From Progne subis subis (taxonomy: Eukaryota > Chordata > Aves > Passeriformes > Hirundinidae): DNA of 64,000 bases. Location of the stretch: assembly GCA_022316685.1 (NCBI GenBank), contig JAKJHU010000056.1, forward strand, positions 1,479,872 through 1,543,871, written 5' to 3'. The notes below the pieces were generated by a model. It searched no databases. It had not been told where the DNA came from and saw only the letters and a list, made by a program, of their open reading frames with translations. This document shows, piece after piece, positions 28,550 through 39,713 of this stretch. The first letter of the stretch is position 1. The number at the start of each line of letters is the position of its first letter. The position numbers were made by a program, and so were the translations under genes.

Positions 28550-31147
28550 GTAAGTGTAGCGAGCCGGGTTTGCAGAGAAGCTGGAGAGGAAAAGCCCAGA
28601 TCAGTCACAAATTACTTAAGCAAAACTGATGCAAGTAGCTGCTGGCTGCAGATGGGAGGAGAGGTGGATGCTCCCAGGTTCTCTGAGGTCAGGCCTCCAG
28701 GTTTTGAAGGTCATCTCTTTTGTCTGGCAATGAAACTACCAAAGGCTCAATAATTTGCCATAAATTATTGAATGGGGGTTTCTCCTTGCAGCTTCCACCT
28801 CTCAGGGCAGTGCTTGTTCTACCTGAGTGTTCACTAGGTGCCTGCAGTGAGGGTTTAGGATTCCTACAGAAACCCCTGAGCTCCTGCATGGGGTAATCCA
28901 GAGTCCCTGTTTCTGGAGCTTTTCCCCTGCGCTGATATCAGAGCAGCTTGCCAACAGCTGGCTTAGGCTCAGCCTCAAAGCCTCAGGCCTGTGCTCACCC
29001 TTCTGCCTGAGTTTCCCATTGGTAGAAGTGTGGGTGAGAGCCAGGCTCTTGTCCCCTGGACACAATGAGGGTGGCACATCTGCACTGGGAACACCAACAC
29101 CCCTGGGCACGGCAGCTCTGTCAGCAGCCTTGTTGGGAGTTAAAGAGCTTTACAGCAGATGAGAATTTGGCTCAGAAGTCCCAGCATTGACCACAAGGAC
29201 TTTGGGAGCATGACCTGCCACCAAACCCATATAGAACATGCCAAGACAAATAATAATTAGCTCTCTGTACTTAATTCCGCACAGCCGACCTTTCCAGAGC
29301 AAGTTTTTCATGCCACCAGGATCTGACTCTAAAACCCAGCCACCCCGGGCATCCTGCAAGTGTCAGGAGGACGACAGCTCGCAGATAAAACCAGCACACA
29401 AATGTGGACCTGGTGCCCTTTTGGGAGCTTCCAGTTTTAAACAAGCACCATCATCTAGAGCTCTGGATCTGAGGAAAAAGCACTGAAGCATCACCTGTGG
29501 CCACCGTGGCCACCAAAAGCTGCTCCAGCTCTTGGGGATGAAGAGGAAGCTTTTTTTTTTTTTTTTTTTGCTAGGAGATTTGCTGCGGGTTCTGTCCATC
29601 AAGTAAAACATAAAGACATGCACACACACCTACACGTATATATAATTTTCACATGGATTTTACTGCTGTTTCAGTCCAGCTCAAGCATCCTAACAGCTGC
29701 TCAGGGGAAGCAATGCCATTGCCCCTTACTGCGGGCTTTGTGAAAACCTTTGTTAGAGGAGAAAATTGAGCTTCAGCTATACTGTTATTTTTAATGGATT
29801 TGGATCCTGACTTCTCTGCTCTGACACTCTCTACACTTAAGGAGCCACTGCAGCCCTGTCCTGTGCTGGAGGCCTCATGCCAGCACTCATGGGGGCAGGC
29901 GTGCAGCACCCCAGATGTTCCCATTCACAGTCCAGCCCATTTGCTCCCACTTTGCATCAAAATAGGATCATGCTGAGATCCCGGATTCAACTCATCAGCC
30001 TTTGCTGGAGGCAGGGGGGTAGTAACTTTTTCAGACAGCTCAGGTATTTCCTCCAGAGCTCGTCTGTCACATCACTGCAAGTATGCCTGCTCTGGAGGGG
30101 TTTTGCTGGTTAAGAACGGGGTGTGATGAAGGTTTAGGGTGCTTCTTGCAAGGAGGGCAGGGGCTGGTGGGGGCCAGCAGGCAAAAGCCAGACAAAGCAA
30201 GTGAGACTGGAGTTGTGATGTGGCCACTGTGAGCCACCAAAGGGACAGGGCAGGGGCTTACCAAAGCTCACAGGGAGACACTGGGTAGGAAACAAATCCC
30301 TGGTGGTGTCTGGCCAACCCCATCACCCTACACAGCTCGGGGTGTAGAGCAGCTTCACTGCAAAGTGACAAACAGACAAAAAAAATCGCTTTTTCTCCCT
30401 AAATGCTGTCACCAGCCAGCCCAGCAGAAGTGAAATAACCCTCTCGCCCAGTCCCCCCCATAGTTTACAATAAAGAGCCTTTTGTTGCAATTTAATTTGC
30501 AAACTTTCTCTTCTCTGCCATTCTCATGTGCCATGGTTCCGGAGACTCATATAAGTATTTTTACAAGAAATGCTTTCAGACAAATAAGTCTGGGGAGGTC
30601 TGTAATTTCTATTACCTCATGGTGACTCCATTGATAGACAGCAGCACACCTTGGGAGAATTAAGGAGCATAAAGTAATGGAGGTTTTTGTCCTCTCAAGA
30701 CAGAGCTGCGAGTGCTGCCTGGCTCACGGCCAACACCACCAATTACCAACCCGGAGCAGGAGACGGGTCCTAGTGCTGAAAAATTGCATTTTTCCAACAG
30801 GCCTGGTAATGATGGAGCTGGGCTGTGAGCTGTCATTTCCTCCTGGGCCTCTCAGGTATCAGGAGACTGTGCAGGTTTTGGGCCACCTCAGCGTTTAGGG
30901 ACAGTTGTCCTTTGGGGCGAGAAGGATGGAGTTTGCGTTGCTTCCTCTTGCCTTTGCTGCCACTCACAACTCTTCCTTGGCTTATTTTTACAGAAGCCCT
31001 TCCTGCCAGGAGACAGAACAGTTGAGCATAAAGAAGCAATTTCGAAGGCACTGTCATTGGCAATTATGCTTGAAAGCCGGAGATTTAATTATTGTGTGAG
31101 AGCGATACCCTTGAAAGAGAAATTGCAGCGGTCCCATCACTTGAGAC

Positions 31148-31163
31148 GTTTCAGCGCTGAAAC
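31148..31163. promoter_or_regulatory. 16-bp perfect palindrome
   Basis: GTTTCAGCGCTGAAAC is its own reverse complement. It lies in a non-repetitive, non-coding stretch (about 31080-31450) that has unusually many CpGs for its surroundings. It could be a protein-binding dyad; no factor is assigned. Confidence 0.4.
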
Positions 31164-32039
31164 AGACGACTCATGAAATGTCAAGGAGCGAAAAACGCAG
31201 CGCTCCTGTGCTTCCCACCTCCAAACCCCGGTGTGAGGCACCAGAGTTAACTGTGAGTTGGGTTAATTGAGGACACAGGTGCCCCACTTGAGTCCAGCTG
31301 TCTGCATAATGTGGGGTGCTGTCGTATTTATTTTCCTAACCATCGCTGGCGAGTGGCTGAAGCGCCGCGGCGCTTTCACAATTCCCGTTTTAAATTATGC
31401 CTGCATTTTAAATTAACGCTTATTCGCTCAGGGTGACGGGTTTTTGTGTGTTTGTTGGGAGTCTAACAATTGTATCAGCGCTCACCAGCAAACAGGTCAC
31501 ATTCTGCATCTCTCTCAAGCTGACAGGGTGACTGTAGGTGTAGGAGAGCACTGAATTACCCTCTTCTGATCTCTACCAAGGACTGACAGCATGAAGAAAG
31601 CACATTTTGCATAAATAATTACCCAGCAGGTCTATAACAGCACAGCACACAGGGCTTTGAATCCTATAGATGTGACTGTCTTAGAGCATCAGCTCAAAGC
31701 AGGAGTAACTTTGCAGAAGATGGTGGAGCTGTGTCGGTGTAAAATCAGAGGGGACCAGGGTGTCAGGAAGCAAGCTGGGGACACAGGGCTGCTGGACATC
31801 TGACTGCTCCAGCTGGGTTGGTTTAGCCCCAGTTTCTTCTCCCATGTCCCCACCCTGTCACTCTGAGATGGGTTGTTACAGCACCCAGCAACACAACCAC
31901 AGCCAGATACAGCTGATAAGCTTTTTCAGAACCGCAGTGAGGATGTGACATAACAATAGGGGGGAAAAAAAAAAAAAATTCCTACCTCCAAGCCCAAGTA
32001 TTCCTGATTTATCCATCCTTAAGCACTAAGAGGTTTTTA

Positions 32040-32450
32040 ACCCCAGGAAAAGCGCTTCTGGTGCTGCAGGGCGAGCACAAAACCGGTAGCGAGGAGCTCT
32101 GACATCCCGAGCTTGCCCAGCTCACGCCTCTTATCTCACTGTTCTGCATCACGCCGAATCCTCCTCCCGGTCCTTTCCCGCCGGGCTCGCCGCTCCCTGC
32201 GCTCGCTCTGCGGGCGCTGCTCCGTGCCAGGGCACTTATCCCGGTCAGCAGGGAATTTCCTCCCTCCGGAGCAGCGCTCGCCTGGCTCCCAGCCAGGGAA
32301 ACCAGCTCCAGGCCGCTGCTGCCAGCAGCCCTTGCCAAAGCAGAGAGGGTTTTCCTGGGGGCAGGGGCTGCAGAGACGCTCCGGCTTCTCAGGGAAAGGA
32401 GGATGCTCCTTGAGAGGTGGAAAAGCCGCGTTAAAAACCCCACCAACCTG
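32040..32450 (+). promoter_or_regulatory. Isolated GC/CpG-rich patch upstream of CSRNP1
   Basis: About 400 bp with clearly more CpG and GC than either flank, about 3.9 kb upstream of exon 1 and bounded on the right by a C17 run (32488-32504). No open frame resembles a known protein. It may be a distal promoter or enhancer, or the start of a non-coding transcript. Confidence 0.3.
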
Positions 32451-33989
32451 GCTCGGGGTAAAAAGAAACTGATTTTTTAAATTATTTCCCCCCCCCCCCC
32501 CCCCACCCCTCTCCTTCTCGTGAATTAATTTGTTGGAGGAATGAGGCTCAGAAAAGAAACAACGAAATAAGTGTTGAGTCAAACCGAGATATTTCTTTTA
32601 ACCTATTTCTTTCAACACAGGAAAGCATCTTAGATTGGTTGAGGGTTATTTATCCTCCTGTGTAAACTTCCAGTTATCGAGGTAGTAGTACTTTTAGGAT
32701 GATTAAAAAAAAAAAAAAAATGCCACTTGAAAAATATGTTTTGTTTCAACTCCCCCTTCTCTTTCACGCACACACACAGCTTGGGCAGTGTGGAGGCAGA
32801 ATTGTTCACGGCCTGACTGAATTGCTAAATAATTCCTGCCCTGTGTGGGACTCTTATCTGTAGTAGTGGCTTTACTTTCATTAAAACTATTAGAAGCGAA
32901 AGAGAAAATGGGTAACCTGGGGGCTGCTGGCAGCCTATCCTGTTTTCCAGGATATCCCCTTTCCCCCATACCCTGGCTTTCATGCCAAACTCAGCTCGGG
33001 AAGGGCAGCAAGTGACCCCCTCCCCCTTGATCCCACAGACACTATGTGGGGACAAGTGACATTACACCCTGACCTAGTCCCATGGAAGCTCTCTGGATCC
33101 CCAGGGGCTGTGTGGTGACACCTTCCTGGCGCCAGGACCCGTTTTGGGCTGAGCCCAGGGCGACCGCGGGGTTGGCGGGGAGGGTGTCGCCTGCGAGGGG
33201 GAGGAAGCGAGGAGCCAGTGTACAACCTGAACTTGGCCACCCTCGACCCAAACCCCGAAGAGGAAAGCCTGCATGCATGACATCTTCCTGTTAGGAAGTA
33301 TTAATCACGGCCATGTCCAAACATGGTAAGCGAAACCTCAGGGAAACCACTCCTTTGGCCGTGGAGGGCTGTGTGCTGGTATATTCAGGAAGGCCATTGT
33401 GCCTCAAACCCATCATCAGGGCACCACCTCCAATTTTGGATTGCTTCCCTGACATTTGAAGCAAAATCTCAGCTCAGCCCTCCCGTGCCTCTGTACCCAG
33501 CTGTTGTTTCATGGGCTCGGGAAAGAGCCACTGGGCAAAGCAGGTAGAGGGGTGAAGCACCTGGAGAGGAGGAGAATCAACCAGCAGGAAAATCAGCCTG
33601 AGGATGTTCTCAGCTCACCCTCGCCCTCGCAGTGGTATTGTGGGGTGACCAGTAGGGGTGTCATGCCCACAGGAATCACTGACACACACCGGGGCAAGAC
33701 CAGAAGCGAAAATCCTGATGGCACCACTTCCCGTGAGACACCTGTATTACGAAAAAAACCCCAACAAACAAAAACAAGCAACCAAAAAAAAAAAACCCGA
33801 AAAACCATGAGAGGCATCCCAAAAGGTTTACAAGAAAAATAATGTTCCTGAAGTGTCAGCAGTCTGGCTTGCAGCACTGTGTGGGCAGCCTCTTGGAGCT
33901 AAGGAGTCCCCAGTGGAGCACGGGAATGATCCCACACACCTCAATCCAGCCTTCGTCCACCTTCTTAGGCAAGGCAAATCCAACCTGAC

Positions 33990-35289
33990 TCCCAGGTCAA
34001 ACCCTTTTTGGAGCCAATTCTTGCTTGTGGGCCGAGCCCTGCTTTTGGGCTTCAACCCAGTGTGGAGGCCAAGAGTCTCTATGGAACTCAAACATATTAT
34101 AGGGCTCAAATTCCTTGTGGGGGCCACATCCTGCTTGTGGATCCCTAATCCCTTGTATGACCAACCATCCTCTGAGGCTCAGATTTGTTCCAGGCTCCAA
34201 GCTTTTCTCATGGATCCCAAATTACCTGTTCTGGGATCCAAGTCTTGCCTGTGGGTCCCTGTCCATCTGTGGGATCCAGACATTTTCCAGAGGTCAAGTC
34301 TGCTTGTGGGTGCCAAACCATTGTAGGGTTCAAAGCCCCTGTGATGCTCAAATCTCTGTTGCTTGTGAGCCCCCAGCCCCTTGTGGGCTCCAAGCCCTTT
34401 GAAACAGACACTTCCATTCTGGGGTCCAAGTTGTGCCTGTGGGTCCCAAATGCCTTTCAGAGATCCAAGCCATTTGTGGGGCCCAAAACCCTTTCAGAGC
34501 CCAAGCCTCCTTGTGTGACCCAAGCTCCCTGTGGGACTCAAATCTGTTTGGGGTCCAACCCTGGCGTGGGTTGCCAAACCTTTGCATGGCTCAAACCCCC
34601 TTGTGGGACCCAAATATGTCAGGGTCCAGGTTTTGCCTGTGGGTACCCAATCCTTCATGGGCTCCAAAGCCCTTGAAGCACCTAAACCCTTTTTGGGGTC
34701 CACACCTGCTTCAGGTTCCTAAGCCCCCTGTGGTATTTAAATGCATGCTGGAGTCCAGGTTGTGCCTGTGGGTCCCAAATCCCAAACTTTTGCAGGGACC
34801 CTCTGAAAGGTCCAAATCCCTTTCAAGTTCCAAGCCTGCTTGGGGGTCCCCAGCCCCCTGTGGTGCCTGAATCAGTTTTGGAGTCCAACCTTTGCCATGT
34901 AGGTGCTCGAATCCTTGTAAGACCCAAAAGCCCCTGTGGTACCCAAATTTGTTTTGGGGTCCAAGTTTTCCCCGTGGATTCACAACCCTTTGTGGGCTCT
35001 GACATCCTTGAAGCTGCCCATACCCTCTTGCCTCAGGGTCCCCAGACTCCTGTGTGCCCAAATGTGTTTTGGTGTCCATGCTGTGCCTGTGGTTTTCCAC
35101 CTCCTTGGGGGACACAGCTTCCCTGTGGGACTCAAAGCCATTTTTTAGGTTCCCAAAACCCCATGAGCAATTGAGGGTCCAAGCAGTACCCACGGCTTCC
35201 CAAGCCCTTGCAGTATAGATACCGCTCTTTGGGACCCAAATCCGTTTGGGTTCCCCAGCCCTCTGTGGTACTCAGACCACTTTGGGGGT
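33990..35289 (+). repeat. Diverged upstream part of the same tandem array
   Basis: The same vocabulary as the 74-bp unit (gtgggtcccaaat, tttggggtccaag, gtgcctgtgggt) recurs here, irregularly spaced and with many substitutions, in sub-units of very roughly 36 bp. Similarity to the young block increases toward 35.3 kb. The left limit is approximate. Confidence 0.75.
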
Positions 35290-35797
35290 CCACATTGTGC
35301 CTTTGGCTCCACAACCCCTTGTGGGACACAGCTTCCTCGTGGGACCCAAATCCATTTTGGGGTCCAGCCTGTCCCTGTGACTCCCCAACCCCTTGTGAGA
35401 CACAGCTTCCCCGTGGGACCCAAATCCATTTTGGGGTCCAGCCTGTCCCTGTGACTCCCCAGCCCCTTGTGGGACACAGCTTCCCCGTGGGACCCAAATC
35501 CATTTTGGGGTCCAGCCTGTCCCTGTGACTCCCCAGCCCCTTGTGGGACACAGCTTCCCCGTGGGACCCAAATCCATTTTGGGGTCCAGCCTGTCCCTGT
35601 GACTCCCCAGCCCCTTGTGGGACACAGCTTCCCCGTGGGACCCAAATCCATTTTGGGGTCCAGCCTGGCCTGTCCCTGTGACTCCCCAGCCCCTTGTGGG
35701 ACACAGCTTCCCCGTGGGACCCAAATCCATTTTGGGGTCCAGCCTGTCCCTGTGACTCCCCAACCCCTTGTGGGACACAGCTTCCCCGTGGGACCCG
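35290..35797 (+). repeat. 74-bp tandem repeat (minisatellite), young block
   Basis: The landmark gtgactcccc recurs at 35377, 35451, 35525, 35599, 35678 and 35752. The spacing is 74 except for one 79-bp unit carrying a 5-base insertion (near 35669). Units are nearly identical. The last unit is cut off mid-repeat at about 35797, where the CpG-rich promoter DNA starts. The repeat opens long frames on both strands, but they are repeat artefacts. Confidence 0.95.
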
Positions 35798-35800
35798 CAG

Positions 35801-35880
35801 CGGCGCGGGGCGGTCCGGAGAGATGCGGGGCGGTCCGGGGCGGTCCGGGGAGATGCGGGGCGGTGCGGGGCGGTGCCTCC
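35801..35880 (+). repeat. Decamer G-tract repeat, G-quadruplex candidate
   Basis: Eight consecutive 10-bp units, variants of cggtccGGGG and agatgcGGGG. Five GGGG tracts at exactly 10-base spacing (35827-35870) with 6-nt loops satisfy the canonical G-quadruplex pattern. The block lies between the 74-bp array and the CSRNP1 AP-1 site. Confidence 0.85.
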
Positions 35881-35989
35881 CGCCGCTCCTGACTCAGCGC
35901 CCCGCCCGGCGGGGGCAGGAAGCCGGGCGGGCCGGCCGGCCCCGCTCCTGTCACCGCCTGCGTCAGAGCCCGGAGTTTTCCACTGACGG

Positions 35990-36100
35990 AAAAGGGCAGC
36001 GCGGGGCGGCGCAGCCCGGCCCGGCCCCGGCAGCGGAGCGGGAGGCGCCGCGCCAGGCACCGCCGCTGCAGCCGGAGCCGCCGCGCCGACACCGCCGCAG
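35990..36100 (+). other. CSRNP1: CSRNP1 non-coding first exon (5' end approximate)
   Basis: The CpG-dense segment ends in a good splice donor (CCGCAG|GTAGGG, GT at 36101-36102) about 7 kb upstream of the acceptor at 43091-43092. Human CSRNP1 likewise has an untranslated first exon. The transcription start cannot be fixed from sequence, since no clear TATA box precedes it; the start given is a guess. Confidence 0.6.
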
Positions 36101-37198
36101 GTAGGGACCGCCGCGGGCAGCCGGCGCCGGGATGGGGACGGGGGGGAGACGGCGTGCGGGGCCGTGGGGGGGAGGCTCGCCTTTCGCCGGCGGGGGCCGC
36201 GGCTGAGGGGTCCGCTCGGTGCCTGCCCGGCGCGGGGTTCGCTCTCCGGCGGCCGGCTCGGAGCCGTCCCGCCGGCCGGGGGTCGCTGCCGGTGCCCGCC
36301 GCCCGCTCCGGCGGTCGCGCCGCCCCGGCGCCGTCTGGCCGCGCTGCTCCTGCCCGCGGGCGAGCGGAGCCCGGCGGGGCCGCGGCCGGCGGCTGGGGCT
36401 GAGCCGCCCGGAGGCTCCGGGACCCGCCGGGGGCAGCGGGACGGCGTTCCTTGGGGGAAGGGGTGGGGGTTTGCTGCGGCCCCCCGAGTCGCCCCCGCCC
36501 CCCCGCACTTTGCCGTCGGCTGTGCTGTACAGAGAGCCGAGCGCCTTGATAATATTGATTAGGAGTAGCGCAGAGTTCCCCTCTCGCCCCCGCCCACGGT
36601 GAGTCCAGGCTCCGCTCCATCGCCGCGGTTCTAATTTTTTGATGTTAAGAGAAAGGTTGGGGGAGGCGGGGGGAGCCTCGCCGGCTCGCTCTTTCCCAAA
36701 TCCGCCCGGCTGGGGATGCTTTCCCGTCGCTACAGCAACACCTACCGACGGGCGCACGGAGGGACCGACGGGCGGACAGACGGAGCGGGGCACCCCCCAC
36801 GCCCCCCGCCTCCCGAAATAAAACATCGCGGCTTTCACGACCCACCTGGAAAAAAAAAAAAAAAAAAAAAAAATTAAAAAAAAAAAAAAAAAAAAAAAGG
36901 AAAAAATAAAAAAGGATACCCCGTGCCCCCGCCCCCAGCTACTAAGTTTTCTCAGGGTTTTGTAATTTTTTGCCTGCCCCCCCCCCCCCCCCCCCCCCCC
37001 CAGTCTCTCATCTCTACCCCCAGCATCCTCAGAAGTGTCTGTCACCTCCGAGTTACATAATGTCGCTGTAGGAAGAGGCTGGCACGCAGGGACAGCCCTT
37101 TCCTAAAGCAGCTCAGCCTTACTAACGCCTGGAATGCCAACGCCTGGGTGGGATGGATGGAGGGAAGAGAAAACCCTCACGGCCGCTCACAAACCTCG

Positions 37199-37285
37199 AA
37201 GTCACGGAATGAGGGAAGCCTTAAGGCTGGAAAAGCCCAAAAGCCCTCTAAGATCCCCGAGTCCAACCCTTAACCCAGCATTGTG
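37199..37285 (-). mobile_element. CR1 LINE 3' stub in CSRNP1 intron 1
   Basis: tcacggaatgagggaagccttaaggctggaaaagccc followed by gagtccaacccttaaccc is a short CR1 3' tail in reverse complement. Confidence 0.75.
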
Positions 37286-38369
37286 GGGTTAAGTCTTGTC
37301 ATTTGTTACCAGGAATTGATCACCAATTATTATTTCATTTTATTACTTCATTTTTTTTTTCCATGAAAATTGTTTTAATTGTCCTCTGCCGAGCAGTTTG
37401 CAGATGTAGACCCTCAAGGTGTGGGGGGGGTGCGGGAGGTGGGGTTATTTTGAGGATGGTTGGGTTTGTTCTCCTCCCGGAGAGGCTCCGCAGCTCCCGG
37501 CAAAGGCTTTAATAATTCAGCGCAGGAAATGCGTGCGTATATATAGCAGGGAAGGTAACGCACAGCGTGTACCTACGGGAGGACAAATGTGGAAACCTGG
37601 TGTGAATTATTCATGAGGTGTGATCAAATAGAGGATTTTCCTAGACAAAGCACACTTCGCTGTTTTCCTGTTTGTTACAGCACAATCTGCGCCGAGTTCA
37701 TTTGAACCTCCTTTCATTTTGGGCCGTGTCAGATAACCTTGAATCTATTCGCTAAAATTTCTTATTTACCTTTCAAGCTGTCAGCAAGAAGTAAGGGCTT
37801 GGTAGAAAAATCTGACAAGCCTTTTTTTTTTTTTTTTTTTTTTTTTAATACTTTATTTTTCCTTTGTGGCCTTCCAAAAATTAGGAGATGGAGTAAACAC
37901 TTCTGCTGCTCTTTCCGGGGAAGGTGTTTTGCCTGTTCGGTCTCTGACAGGAGCATAAACTCGTGGTGCTACGGACTGATTCATGCTCCCACTCCGCAGC
38001 ACGATGTACTTTGGGTTTTGCTGCTGCATAGTAGGCAGAGGCTATTTTTAACCGGAGCAAGGTTATGAAACCTTAGACCCAGCTGGGTGAAAATAATCTG
38101 GTCTGAACTGGAAAGCACAGCTTTATGTGGCTGGGAACACGCGTGGGACTGTCCCCTGGAGGGTCCTGGTGGGATGATCCCGCTCCCCTTGGCTCCAGTC
38201 AGCCCCGAAATTGGGAAGTGTTGTCATCGGGAGGCTGTCACGGCGGCAACAGGGCAAAGCACTTCAGTAAATATGCAAAGAATTAAAATAGTTACATGAT
38301 CGAGCAATGAATCAGTGCCGATAGTGTGGCGATTATTAAATAACCCGGAGGGGTTACTGGGATCACCGC

Positions 38370-38760
38370 TGCTGCTGGACGTCAGATTTCTGGGATAGCT
38401 GAGCGGGGAGCTCAGCTCCGCAGCGCTTTTTCTTGGCGATTCTCACACCGAGACCTCTTTGCCCACGATAAACGGCAGCGTGCGAACAAGCACCAACCCC
38501 AGCAGCTCCGCCAGCTGCCTTTGGGAGCCGTACCTGGCTAAAATATGCGGTGGTGTTTTTTAAACTAATATTTACTCCTGCCAGACCTGCACGGCCACCG
38601 CGGCTCCGGGGGAGGGAGCGGGAGCCGCTCTGACTCACGGCTCAGCGCGGTCCCGAACTCGTCCCGGTGTGCTGGGAAGAGTCCACCCCACTTTGTCCTC
38701 CGAGCAGATGGCTGGGCTTTAAAGTCAGCAAAACAGCTCGGAAAAGTCACTGGAAAACAA
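38370..38760 (+). promoter_or_regulatory. CSRNP1: Candidate enhancer in CSRNP1 intron 1
   Basis: A CpG-enriched, non-repetitive island within the AT-rich intron, containing GACGTCA (38378-38384, a CRE half plus) and a consensus AP-1 site TGACTCA (38631-38637). The same motif classes occur in the promoter. Enhancer function is an inference. Confidence 0.35.
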
Positions 38761-39678
38761 ATACTTTTAGGGCACTGTGCTGAGTCTTAAGTGGGGGTCG
38801 GAGGGATTGTTTTTTCCTTGGTGTTCCCTAAGTCGCTCGGAAAAATAAACTTTGTTTCGGTAACTCATGCACAGATTCGGGATCCTTCCGTTCTTTAGGA
38901 TGCTCCACCGACCAACCCCCAAAACTTGAAATATTCTTGCTCGTGGGTGTTCTCCTTGCGATACGATGGGGATTGTGGCACAAGCAAAGGCAGCTGCTGG
39001 ACTCGCTGTGAGGAGTTTCCTTTGCTTTGCTCGCACTGCTGCGATTGCCTGACGCTTCAAAGCACATCTACAGCCCCAAAATACAACACTGAAACATCTT
39101 CTCACAATTCTGCCCAAAGCCATGGTGCCTCCTTGTGCAGTCTCCTGGAGACTGGACACTGGTAGGGGTTTTTAGTTGCCTTCCTCTGCACTTGGCTAAA
39201 CAAAATGCCAAACCTTCTTAAACCTAAATTACTCGAAATATTTACTGTTGAGACGTCGTCCAGGAGGAGGATAGTTAAAACATTAATTCCTTGCATTCCA
39301 GTGTATTAGGGCTTTACCCTGCAACTTGCTGGGCGCCAGAAATGGGACTTTGCAGATTGGATTCCCTTCCCCCCCCAACTGCACTGCTCCCTCCCTACTC
39401 CCCCCACCCAAACTTTAATGCTTTAAAAAAAAAAAAAAAAAAAGGAGGGAGAGAGAAAGAAAGGAATGCACATCTGGGCTAAATATTTGTTAGAAAGTAT
39501 TCCCAGGATAGTGGGAGTTCTGGTGCCAGAGAGGAATTCCTGCGGGTTTGATCCATTGCATTATGTACTTGTTCCAAAAGCTGTTTTCAGTAAAATAGAT
39601 GAGTAAGAAGTCTTAGCCAAGAACAGAATGTCTTTTTTGGCAACTGAAAGGAAGATAGGATTATTTTATTTCAGGTTA

Positions 39679-39713
<35 letters not shown>

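Larger units (their letters stand above)
28433..33989. other. Intergenic sequence upstream of CSRNP1
   Basis: Unique sequence with T-tract 29551-29569, A-tract 31964-31978, C17 at 32488-32504 and A-tract 32704-32720, plus the palindrome and CpG patch listed separately. No coding region was recognised. Confidence 0.65.
35798..36620 (+). promoter_or_regulatory. CSRNP1: CSRNP1 CpG-island promoter region
   Basis: Very high C+G and CpG density begins where the 74-bp array stops and continues past exon 1 into intron 1. Visible motifs are a consensus AP-1 site TGACTCA (35890-35896), a CRE/AP-1-like TGCGTCA (35959-35965), a near-kappaB sequence GGAGTTTTCC (35972-35981) and several GC boxes. These suit a stress- or mitogen-induced gene; their use is inferred. 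A second donor-like ACG|GTGAGT at 36599 could end an alternative first exon. Confidence 0.7.

Noticed and set aside
35145..36620. 491-codon open frame on the minus strand
   Set aside because: It is made of the translated 74-bp repeat joined to the antisense of the CpG island. It has no start context, family similarity or splice support.
35963..37045. 360-codon open frame on the minus strand
   Set aside because: Antisense of a CpG-dense promoter, rich in Arg/Pro/Gly, and reads through poly-A and poly-C runs as Phe and Gly repeats.
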